Assembly: GCA_013334865.1 (NCBI GenBank)
Contig: JAAXWS010000008.1
Coordinates: 1 to 64,000, forward strand
DNA from: Chlorobiaceae bacterium
Lineage (GTDB): Bacteria > Bacteroidota > Chlorobiia > Chlorobiales > Chlorobiaceae
Length of the DNA stretch: 64,000 nt
Reading direction: 5' to 3'
This document shows positions 57,389-64,000 of the stretch, in pieces. Every line of letters begins with the position of its first letter. The first letter of the stretch is position 1. The notes beneath the pieces are model-generated. The model was not told where the DNA came from, ran no database searches, and saw only the letters and a list, made by a program, of their open reading frames with translations. The translations under genes were made by a program, and so were the position numbers.

Positions 57389-58417
57389 ATGCATATGTCA
57401 GACGCGCTGCTGTCGCCGGTCGTCGGTGGCGCCCTTTGGGTGACGAGTGCAAGCCTGATCGTTCTGTCGTCGAAGAAGATCGCCGGCGAGTCCGACGGTT
57501 CGAAAACCGTGCTGATGGGAGTTCTGGGCGCGTTTGTCTTCGCCGCCCAGATGATCAATTTCACCATCCCGGGCACAGGATCCAGCGGCCATATCGGAGG
57601 CGGCTTGCTCCTGGCAGTATTGCTCGGCCCCTGGAGGGCCTTCGTCACGATCTCCTCGGTACTGGTGATCCAGGCGCTTTTCTTCGCCGACGGGGGCCTG
57701 CTCGCGCTCGGCTGCAACATCTTCAACCTGGGCTTTTTCCCGGCGTTCGTCGCACTGCCGTTCATCTACAGGCCCGTCGCGGGAAGAGGCTCTGCCGGCA
57801 GGATCGCAGCCGCCAGCATCATCGCCGCAGCAGCCGGCCTTCTTTCCGGCGCTTTCTCCGTCGTCCTGGAAACCACAGCCTCCGGAATCTCCGACCTGCC
57901 GTTCGGGACCTTCTTGCTGTTCATGCTGCCGATCCACCTTGCTATCGGCATCGTCGAAGGCCTGTTGACCTGGGGCGTCCTTTCGTTCGTCCTGAAAACC
58001 GAACCCGCCCTGCTCGACACCTTCCGGGCGGGTTCGAGTGGCAACAACCGCCCCGTCATGGCGATCTTTCTTGTCGCGGCACTGGCGACCGGAGGAGTGC
58101 TCTCATGGTTCGCCTCATCGAACCCGGACGGCCTCGAATGGTCCGTGGCGAAAGTGACCGGCAAGGAGGCGCTCCCCTCGCCTTCCGGAAGCGCACCTGC
58201 GCTCATTGGCGGAATTCAGGAGAAGCTCGCATTCATGCCCGACTACGACTTCAGGCGTGAAGCGGCAAGTCCGGCCGGACCGAAGGAGACCGGAGGACTC
58301 CCGGCCAATACGGGAACTTCGTCAGCAGGCATCCTGGGCAGCCTGATGGTGCTTGCCGTGGCTTGGACCGCCGGGATGCTGTTGCGAAGGAACCCGCACA
58401 AGTCCACGGTTCCGTGA
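57389..58417 (+). CDS. nikMN: ECF-type nickel/cobalt transporter substrate-specific subunit, CbiM/NikM fused to NikN/PDGLE domain
   Basis: The ATG at 57389, after GAGGAGA, gives a 342-residue protein starting MHMSDALLSPVVGG. The N-terminal Met-His at residues 1-2 is essential for metal binding in this family. Six or seven helices follow, with GTGSSGHIGGGLLLAVLLGP and PIHLAIGIVEGLLTWGVL. From about residue 225 a second module carries SSNPDGLEWSVAKV, the PDGLE-type domain otherwise encoded as NikN/CbiN. The MN fusion and the NikR neighbour favour nickel over cobalt. Confidence 0.92.
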   Translation: MHMSDALLSPVVGGALWVTSASLIVLSSKKIAGESDGSKTVLMGVLGAFVFAAQMINFTIPGTGSSGHIGGGLLLAVLLGPWRAFVTISSVLVIQALFFADGGLLALGCNIFNLGFFPAFVALPFIYRPVAGRGSAGRIAAASIIAAAAGLLSGAFSVVLETTASGISDLPFGTFLLFMLPIHLAIGIVEGLLTWGVLSFVLKTEPALLDTFRAGSSGNNRPVMAIFLVAALATGGVLSWFASSNPDGLEWSVAKVTGKEALPSPSGSAPALIGGIQEKLAFMPDYDFRREAASPAGPKETGGLPANTGTSSAGILGSLMVLAVAWTAGMLLRRNPHKSTVP

Positions 58418-59163
58418 GGGAATTTGAAATCAGATCTGCCACCGGCACCACGACCGCCTATCCCCTTCCGGTAAGCGACAGCACGGCGATCCTGCTCCTG
58501 GCCCTGTACATCGTCACCGTCGTTTCCGTGCCGAAGTATGACCTGCCCGGGGTGATCGCGTTCGGGGCGTTTCCCGTGCTGCTGGCGACGGCAACACGGA
58601 TGCCTCTCCCGCCGCTGCTGAAGCGCCTTGCCGCCGCATCGCCGTTCATCCTGTTCATGGCAGGGGGCAATATGCTCCTCGACCGATCCCCGGTCGCGAC
58701 CGTCGCAGGAATAACCATTTCCGGCGGAATGCTTTCGGCAGCGGTCATCACCATGAAAGCCCTTGCGACCCTCTCTTCCCTGCTATCGCTCATGTCGCTC
58801 ATGCCGTTCCACCGTTTCGGAATGGCACTGCGGAGCCTCGCTGTCCCGGAGGTTTTCGTCACCCAGCTGCTCCTGGTCTACCGCTACAGCTTCCTGCTGT
58901 CGCACGAGGCCGCCATGATGCAGAAAGCTCGCGACCTGAGGTCGTTCGGGAAAAAGGGACGTGGGGCTGACATCACGATGGGGCTGATCGGATCATTGCT
59001 TCTCAGGACCGCATCCAGGGCCGAACGGATCTATATGGCCATGTCGTCGAGAGGGTTCAGGAGCGCCTTGTCGACGAGGCCGCCGGTGCGGATCAGCTCG
59101 ATCGACCTGCTCATCGTCGCAGGATCGGCACTGCTGTTTCTTGCCATCCGTCTCATATTCTGA
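58414..59163 (+). CDS. nikQ: ECF transporter membrane subunit CbiQ/NikQ
   Basis: The 249-residue protein starts with GTG at 58414, overlapping the nikMN stop (GTGA). It has about five membrane helices. The coupling motifs for the ATPase are visible as MQKARDLRSFGKKG and RAERIYMAMSSRGF, the two A-x-x-x-R-G-type helices of the family. An in-frame ATG at 58363 lies inside nikMN and would add unconserved residues. It is the energy-coupling subunit of the ECF transporter. Confidence 0.88.
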   Translation: MREFEIRSATGTTTAYPLPVSDSTAILLLALYIVTVVSVPKYDLPGVIAFGAFPVLLATATRMPLPPLLKRLAAASPFILFMAGGNMLLDRSPVATVAGITISGGMLSAAVITMKALATLSSLLSLMSLMPFHRFGMALRSLAVPEVFVTQLLLVYRYSFLLSHEAAMMQKARDLRSFGKKGRGADITMGLIGSLLLRTASRAERIYMAMSSRGFRSALSTRPPVRISSIDLLIVAGSALLFLAIRLIF

Positions 59164-59184
59164 ATCCACGAAAAGGAGAACCTC

Positions 59185-59907
59185 TTGATCGCCATTCGAC
59201 AGCTCGCGTTCACCTACCCCGACGGTACCAGAGCGCTTGACGGCATCACGATCGATGTGCGGACAGGCGGGTCTACCGGAATAGTCGGAGCGAACGGAGC
59301 GGGCAAATCAACGCTTGTCAACCACCTGAACGGATGGTTCGTTCCTCAGGAGGGCAGCGTGACCGTCGATGGCATCGATTCCGGCAGGAAACAGATCGAG
59401 GAGGTGCGGAAACGGGTCGGCCTCGTTTTCCAGAACGCTGACGACCAGCTCTTCATGTCGAGCGTTTTGGAGGACGTGCTTTTCGGACCTGCGAACCTCG
59501 GCATGGGACGTCGGGAGGCCGAGGCGTCCGCCGAGCTGCTGCTCAGGGATTTCGGGCTCTGGGAGCTGCGCGACAAGCCGCCGGCCCACCTGTCACAGGG
59601 CCAGAAGCGCTTTGCCGCCCTGGCTGCGGTGCTCGCCATGAACCCGTCGATACTCGTGATGGACGAACCCACCTCGGACCTCGACCCGAGAAACCGGAGG
59701 AAGCTGATCAGGCTGGTCAACAGGCTCGGGGTCACGAAGGTCACGGTGTCGCACGACCTGGATTTCATATGGGATACCTGCGACGAAGTGTGCGTCATGA
59801 ACCAGGGAAAAATCGTCGCGGCCGGCCCAGCCCGCGCGCTCCTGTCCGACCAGGGGCTGCTTGAGCGGAACGGCCTGGAGCTGCCGCTGAGGCTGCAGGG
59901 GGAGTGA
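59185..59907 (+). CDS. nikO: ECF transporter ATPase CbiO/NikO
   Basis: The 240-residue ABC ATPase starts with TTG at 59185 after AAGGAG. It has Walker A GANGAGKST at about 35-43, QNADDQLFMSSV as Q-loop region, a signature written LSQGQKR in place of the usual LSGGQ, and Walker B ILVMDEPTSDLDP, and VTVSHDLDF at the H-loop. With nikMN and nikQ it completes the ECF importer. The convergent DUF1499 gene follows, separated by a CGTNACG repeat hairpin. Confidence 0.93.
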   Translation: MIAIRQLAFTYPDGTRALDGITIDVRTGGSTGIVGANGAGKSTLVNHLNGWFVPQEGSVTVDGIDSGRKQIEEVRKRVGLVFQNADDQLFMSSVLEDVLFGPANLGMGRREAEASAELLLRDFGLWELRDKPPAHLSQGQKRFAALAAVLAMNPSILVMDEPTSDLDPRNRRKLIRLVNRLGVTKVTVSHDLDFIWDTCDEVCVMNQGKIVAAGPARALLSDQGLLERNGLELPLRLQGE

Positions 59908-59909
59908 TT

Positions 59910-60033
59910 CGTGACGCGTGACTGGCGGGAATCCTGTGCCGCCCCCTCATGGGTCTGTCCTATGGTACTATGAAACCCAATAGGGTCACCTCCCAGCTAT
60001 TTCATCTTCACTCGTCACGCGTCACGTGTCACG
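59910..60033. repeat. Inverted CGTNACG heptamer repeats bracketing a convergent junction
   Basis: Two heptamers (CGTGACG, CGTGACT) at 59910-59923 face three in the opposite sense (CGTCACG, CGTCACG, TGTCACG) at 60013-60033. The perfect 13-bp arms are 59910-59922 and 60014-60026. The 90-bp interval has TATGGG-type words like those after uvrA. The right cluster overlaps the DUF1499 stop codon. It is the same word family as 2723-2784. Confidence 0.8.
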
Positions 60034-60472
60034 GTTTTCCAATAAAAGCGTCACGGATCTGCTCCACCCTTGAGCGGTTGACGCCGAGGTCCGAATAGCC
60101 GATCCGGGAGGCCGACCGGACATGGATCACCTTCGCCGGCACATCGAGCCGGAACTCCACATCGTCCGTGAATCCGAACACCGGCACCAGGAAGGTCGTC
60201 CAGAGGTAACCGTCCGACTCTCCGCGCACCGTGCCGCCGACCTTCGTGACGGCCTGCTTCAGCCTTGGCCAGGCATCTTCCGGGGAACCGGAGAGGGCGA
60301 AGGGCGGGACTGACGCCGCCGGGGCCGTGCCGGGTTCGCTGCTGACACAGTTCGGCGTGCCGGGACAGGGCCGCAGCTTCCCGTCGGAGATGCCGGGCTT
60401 TTCGGAGGGTTGCGGCCAGAGGTTCGAGGCGATGGCGGTCACCCCGGAGAGCAGGTCGTCGAAAATGTTCAT
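60029..60472 (-). CDS. DUF1499 family protein
   Basis: From the ATG at 60472, preceded by GGAG at 8 bp, the protein has 147 residues. It shows the family mark LRPCPGTPNCVSSEPG, and conserved blocks TVRGESDGYLWTTF, FTDDVEFRLD and VIHVRSASRIGYSDLGVNRSRV. The function of DUF1499 is not known. There is no clear signal peptide. The stop lies inside the CGTNACG repeat cluster. Confidence 0.85.
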   Translation of the reverse strand: MNIFDDLLSGVTAIASNLWPQPSEKPGISDGKLRPCPGTPNCVSSEPGTAPAASVPPFALSGSPEDAWPRLKQAVTKVGGTVRGESDGYLWTTFLVPVFGFTDDVEFRLDVPAKVIHVRSASRIGYSDLGVNRSRVEQIRDAFIGKP

Positions 60473-60580
60473 GGCACAGGCTCCTTTTTTTTGGGCGTTG
60501 GCGGGCAAGCAGTCGACGTAATCTCAACGCCGCTTACCCGTCAACGGTTCCTTCCTGACCGGACGCCCGGTGCGGGAATC

Positions 60581-61804
60581 CTACCCGGCGGATGCCGGAG
60601 ATGGTTCGGAAGCGTCTGGCTTCGCTTCCGGCTCGGCCTTCTTGCGTGCCGGCCGGCGGGGCTTGCGCTTGGGGCGCTCCTGGGCCTCCGGGGCCGGCGC
60701 CGGTTCGGGCTCGGGATCGGGCGCAGAAGCGGCCTCGGCTGCCGCCGGCTCAGATGGAACGGGCTCCGGACGGGACGGCTTCGAGCGGGCCGGGCGGCGG
60801 CGCGGCCGTTCAGGGCGAGCTTCCGGTGCCGGTTCGGAAAGCGCCAGCTCGGCAGGCTCTGACTCGAGGCTCACCGGTTCCGCCGCCGCAGGCTCAGGCC
60901 GTTCGGGACGGACCCACACAGGCTCGGGGCGCACGGGTTCGGATGGTTCCTGCTGGGGACGCGAAAACTCATGCCCTGCCGATTCGGGGCGGGACTTCGG
61001 GAATCGGGCAGGATCGGGACGCATGGCTTCGGCGAACGTGAGCGAAGCTTCAGGCTCTACGGCCCCCTGCTCGGGCCTGCGTCCCTTTCGCTTGTCGCGG
61101 ACGTAGAGCTCCGAGTTCTTGTTACGGAACTCGAACTCGAACAGGTCAATGGAACGGACAAGGTCCGACAGGCGCTTGAAGCCATAGTTCCTCGGATCGA
61201 ACGACGCCTGGTTGGAGATATTCTTGCCGATCTTGGCCAGGTTCGACCAGCCGTCCTCCTCCTGCGCGCTGTCGACGGCGTTCCTGATCAGGGTCAGCAG
61301 CTTGCTGTCGCCCTTGAGCTCCTGGCTCGTCTTGCGCCGGCCGCCGTCGCTCTTCGACTTCTCCTGGTCGCCTACCGATTCGAGGTAGAGGAAGGTCGAG
61401 CATGCATTGACGAAGGGCGACGGCGTCGACTTCTGGCCGAAACCGTAGACGTGAAGCCCTTCGGCGAGGATGCGCATCACGAGCGGCGTGAAATCGCTGT
61501 CGCTCGACACGATGCAGAATGCGTCGAGCTTGCTGCCGTAAAGCAGGTCCATGGCATCGATGGTCATGGCCATGTCGGTGGCGTTCTTGCCCTTGGTGTA
61601 GTCGAACTGCTGGATCGGTCGGATCGCGTAATCGTGCAGTTTGTCCTCCCATCCGCTCAGCGAGCGGCTCTTCCAGTTCCCATAGGCCCGGCGTATGTTC
61701 ACCACCCCGTATTTGGCCATTTCGGCCAGAACGAAATCGATCTTGTCGCTGGGGGAGTTGTCAGCGTCGATGAGCATGGCGATAGTGTCCTTGCTTTGCT
61801 CCAT
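60581..61804 (-). CDS. NYN-domain ribonuclease-like protein with OST-HTH/LOTUS domain
   Basis: The 407-residue protein has an N-terminal NYN (PIN-like) domain. It has IAMLIDADNS (Asp13 and Asp15), TDMAMTIDAMDLLYG and FCIVSSDSDFTPLVMRI, a set of acidic residues that can bind metal for RNA cleavage. Residues about 165-235 fit an OST-HTH/LOTUS RNA-binding domain (LLTLIRNAVDSAQEEDGWSN, YGFKRLSDLVRSI). A long Pro/Glu/Arg/Ala-rich tail (about 245-407) is low complexity and probably disordered. Its RNA target is unknown. Confidence 0.85.
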   Translation of the reverse strand: MEQSKDTIAMLIDADNSPSDKIDFVLAEMAKYGVVNIRRAYGNWKSRSLSGWEDKLHDYAIRPIQQFDYTKGKNATDMAMTIDAMDLLYGSKLDAFCIVSSDSDFTPLVMRILAEGLHVYGFGQKSTPSPFVNACSTFLYLESVGDQEKSKSDGGRRKTSQELKGDSKLLTLIRNAVDSAQEEDGWSNLAKIGKNISNQASFDPRNYGFKRLSDLVRSIDLFEFEFRNKNSELYVRDKRKGRRPEQGAVEPEASLTFAEAMRPDPARFPKSRPESAGHEFSRPQQEPSEPVRPEPVWVRPERPEPAAAEPVSLESEPAELALSEPAPEARPERPRRRPARSKPSRPEPVPSEPAAAEAASAPDPEPEPAPAPEAQERPKRKPRRPARKKAEPEAKPDASEPSPASAG

Positions 61805-61918
61805 AATGATATCCTCGTAAAGTTGACCCTGCGCGCCGTGGATTGGGCTCGCGGACGGTGTTCGGTAATGTCGTGACGGCTCCGGAATACGGCAGCCTGT
61901 TAGAGCAATATAGCCTCT

Positions 61919-62959
61919 TCAGGCGAAACTCGCGACATCGTCAAGACCATCTCCGGAAAATCGGAGGATCTGGACAGCCGCGCGGGTGACCCTTCCGGCT
62001 AGGTATTCCGCGAAACCGGGCGAGCCGTTCAGGCAGGGAAGCGCTTCGACGCCGAGACCCGGCACGGCTGCGGAGAGCTGCGCGGCTCTATGGAGCGTTT
62101 CGTTCCCGTCGGAGAAATAGCCGGCGGCAAAGAGCCACACGCCGTCATACCCTCCATCCTTGATGGCCCTGCCGGCCTCTTCGAACGACGGACGGGTCCA
62201 CTCCCCTCCGACGTCGTGGTTCAGGTAGGCGACCATGACCGTGCCCCACGGGTTCCGGTCATCGGCCTCGATCGCGGCAGTGAGCCGCCGGGCGAAAGAT
62301 GCCGTCTCGTCGCGGCCGGTACGGAAATCGGGCTCCCTGCCCGAAGCGTCCCTGACCAGGGTGCCATGGAAGGTGAGCAGCAGGAGGTTGCGGGGGCCGG
62401 CGCGTTCAGGAAGCTTCCGGCCGGTCGCGAAAAGGTGGTCGAGGTAGGAGCGGATGAGGGCGTCGTCGTTCCAGAGCCTGCCGACGACCCTGACCCGATG
62501 AAGCTCTCCGGCATGCCGTGCTTCGGAGAGATGGGCGCAGATGAGACCGCAGCTCAGGGCGTTGTCGACGGGGGCCATGGGGACGACGACCTGGCCGTCA
62601 TGGCCCGAGGTTTGGGCAAGCACCTGCTCGACATAGGGCCTGGACGCGGAGTGTGCCGCCCGGACATCGAACGCGATGCCCGAAGAGGCCGGATGGCGGT
62701 CGAGATGCTGCTGCAGGAGGGCCGCCTGCTCCCTGGTGAGGAGGTTCTGCGGCGAACCCGCGGCTCCGGGAGCCTTGCGGAAGCGTTTCTTCAGCGAAGA
62801 ACTGAGCGAAATGAGGTGCCGGAGGGGAACCGGGATGCGCATCACCGTCGACGCGTGCGAAAGGGTGTGAAGGCTGACCCGGTAGTTTTCGATGAAACCG
62901 GGGGTTTCCGCCTCTCCGTGGGAGGCCAGGATAACGGCGATTTTCCTTCGGGCCGTCAT
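61919..62959 (-). CDS. Divergent ferrochelatase-like protein
   Basis: The 346-residue protein starts RRKIAVILASHGEAETPGF. LLLTFHGTLVRD fits the conserved FHG(I/T)P block with its metal-site His, and FAAGYFSDGNETLH fits PPGF.SD..ETL with its Glu. The N-terminal Gly-rich LLNLGGP motif and other blocks are poorly kept, so it may use another metal or tetrapyrrole, or not be a chelatase at all. It is 6 bp from the RND adaptor gene and probably co-transcribed with it. Confidence 0.65.
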   Translation of the reverse strand: MTARRKIAVILASHGEAETPGFIENYRVSLHTLSHASTVMRIPVPLRHLISLSSSLKKRFRKAPGAAGSPQNLLTREQAALLQQHLDRHPASSGIAFDVRAAHSASRPYVEQVLAQTSGHDGQVVVPMAPVDNALSCGLICAHLSEARHAGELHRVRVVGRLWNDDALIRSYLDHLFATGRKLPERAGPRNLLLLTFHGTLVRDASGREPDFRTGRDETASFARRLTAAIEADDRNPWGTVMVAYLNHDVGGEWTRPSFEEAGRAIKDGGYDGVWLFAAGYFSDGNETLHRAAQLSAAVPGLGVEALPCLNGSPGFAEYLAGRVTRAAVQILRFSGDGLDDVASFA

Positions 62960-62965
62960 GCCCGG

Positions 62966-64000
62966 TCAGGATTTTGCCTTCTTTCCGTTGGCGAGCTTCG
63001 CCTCCATGCCTTCGCGGAACTTCTCCTCGGGCGAGACGACCACCATGTCGCCGGGCTTCAGGCCGCCGACCACCTCGATGAAGGTCAGGTCGCTGTCGCC
63101 GGTCCTGACAGGCTGCTTCTTCAGCCGCCCCCCCTCGACCTTCCAGACGTAGTCCTTCCGCTCTTCCTGGAACACCGAGCTCTTGCGCACCAGAAGGGCG
63201 CCCTGCCTGGTGCTGTAGACGATATTTGCCGTCGCCGTCATGCCCGCCTGCACCGCGGCCACCGGCTGGTCGAAGCGGAGGTAGACCCTGGAGGTCTTGG
63301 TGACCCGGTCGGTCTGGGGCACGATGCGGGTGACTGTCGCGTTGAAACGCTTCTCGGGCATCGAGTCAAGCGCGATGACCGCGGCCAGCCCCACCCGCAG
63401 CCGCGGCACATCGAGCTCGTCGACCTCCACGGTCACCAGGTAGCCCCCCGGATCGGTGACCGAGGCTATGGGCGTACTGGCGTTGACATAATCCCCGGCC
63501 TTCACGTTCTGGAGGGTCAGGATGCCGTCGAACGGAGCGGTAACGGCAAGCTTCTTCAGGTCGTCTTCGCGGCTTTTGAGCTGGAGGGACCTCTGGCTCA
63601 GCATCTCTGCGGCCTGGATGCCGTTCCGCTCGGCTTCGTCGAGCTGCTGGCGGGCGACGGCACCTTCGCTGAACAGCCTGCGGTTGCGATCCAGCTTGAG
63701 ACGGCTGTCACGGGCCAGCGCCTGCTGCTCCGCCACCGCCGCGCGGGCCTCCTGGACAGCCAGAAGAGGTTGCCGGCTGTCGAACTCGATGATCACCTGG
63801 CCCCTCCTGACCCGCTGCCCCTCGAGGGCGCCGATAGCCCGGACCTTGCCGGAGATCTCGGCACTCAGGCTCGCCACGCTCTCGGCTTCGACGTAGCCGG
63901 TGGCATAGACCGCCTGGACCAGTTCGGCCCTGGTGACCTTGCCGGCCTCGACGGTTACGGTGTTGCCCCGGGTCAGCAGGTAGCCGACCGTCACGACGAA
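62966..64000 (-). CDS. RND/ABC efflux periplasmic adaptor (HlyD/MFP family), partial
   Basis: At least 344 residues are present, and the N-terminus lies beyond the window. The frame is open to 64000, and the first residues (FVVTVGYLLTRGNTV) look like the end of a membrane anchor. Seen are the lipoyl-like domain halves GKVRAIGALEGQRVRRGQVIIEFDS and AVTAPFDGILTLQNVKAGDYV. An alpha-hairpin lies between them, a beta-barrel domain has VEVDELDVPRLRVG, and the end reads VGGLKPGDMVVVSPEEKFREGME. It links an inner-membrane pump to an outer-membrane channel. The pump genes must lie upstream, outside the window. Confidence 0.88.
   Translation of the reverse strand, partial: FVVTVGYLLTRGNTVTVEAGKVTRAELVQAVYATGYVEAESVASLSAEISGKVRAIGALEGQRVRRGQVIIEFDSRQPLLAVQEARAAVAEQQALARDSRLKLDRNRRLFSEGAVARQQLDEAERNGIQAAEMLSQRSLQLKSREDDLKKLAVTAPFDGILTLQNVKAGDYVNASTPIASVTDPGGYLVTVEVDELDVPRLRVGLAAVIALDSMPEKRFNATVTRIVPQTDRVTKTSRVYLRFDQPVAAVQAGMTATANIVYSTRQGALLVRKSSVFQEERKDYVWKVEGGRLKKQPVRTGDSDLTFIEVVGGLKPGDMVVVSPEEKFREGMEAKLANGKKAKS

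Overview
The window is about 64 kb of gene-dense, high-GC bacterial chromosome. Gene content points to a green sulfur bacterium (Chlorobiaceae or a close relative). The clues are pyruvate phosphate dikinase, NfnAB (NADH-dependent ferredoxin:NADP oxidoreductase), a class I hybrid-cluster protein with its ferredoxin, a split CarB, a phytol-kinase-like protein, a B12-binding radical SAM enzyme of the BchE type, Gram-negative envelope genes (LpxK, beta-barrel proteins, RND adaptor), and no respiratory or oxygen-using genes. The taxonomic call is inference; no rRNA or marker gene is present. I see no tRNA, rRNA, CRISPR array, intact insertion sequence or prophage.

Layout. 1-360 is a tandem array of a 76-bp unit with a relative at 12042-12120. 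380-4524 (minus) holds trpC, the N-terminal half of split carB, a JAMM peptidase and purD. 4616-6371 (plus) is a lipid A segment (DUF374 acyltransferase, lpxK). 6547-12816 holds an isochorismatase-like hydrolase, a decayed methyltransferase fragment, elbB, an orphan ABC permease, ppdK and a DEDDh exonuclease. 12903-16762 holds two small membrane proteins (one frameshifted in an A7 run), a PAS-rich hybrid histidine kinase and a 55-residue HiPIP-like protein. 17003-22528 holds uvrA, a methyltransferase, a PolB-type exonuclease and a MazE/Doc toxin-antitoxin pair with a truncated toxin. 22700-29590 (minus) is a run of MFS, GtrA, GT2, GT39-like, HAD and radical SAM genes. 29896-33297 (minus) is an Rrf2-ferredoxin-TPR-Hcp operon behind a perfect 23-bp palindrome. 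33509-42604 (plus) holds a methyltransferase, a haem-binding protein, a site-2 protease, folP, smc, a HAD phosphatase, nusB and nth. 42701-46609 (minus) holds a hypothetical gene, pabBC and ppx/gppA. 46772-48420 (plus) holds a phytol-kinase-like gene and a Sua5-type gene. 48527-53463 (minus) holds an HhH/beta-barrel protein, rluB, scpB, hisA and hisH. 53655-59907 (plus) holds nfnA, nfnB, nikR, and an outer-membrane protein with nikMN-cbiQ-cbiO behind a candidate NikR operator. 60029-64000 (minus) holds a DUF1499 protein, a NYN/LOTUS protein, a divergent ferrochelatase-like protein and a partial RND adaptor.

The best functional stories are two self-contained regulons. One is a presumptive nitrosative or redox stress operon: an Rrf2 regulator with a Cys triad, a palindromic operator, a ferredoxin and Hcp. 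The other is a nickel/cobalt uptake unit: NikR, an inverted-repeat operator, an outer-membrane protein and an ECF transporter. Several intergenic regions carry unusual repeat architecture: a 76-bp two-hairpin element, palindromic clusters of a 7-bp CGTNACG word, and long-armed inverted repeats at convergent gene junctions.
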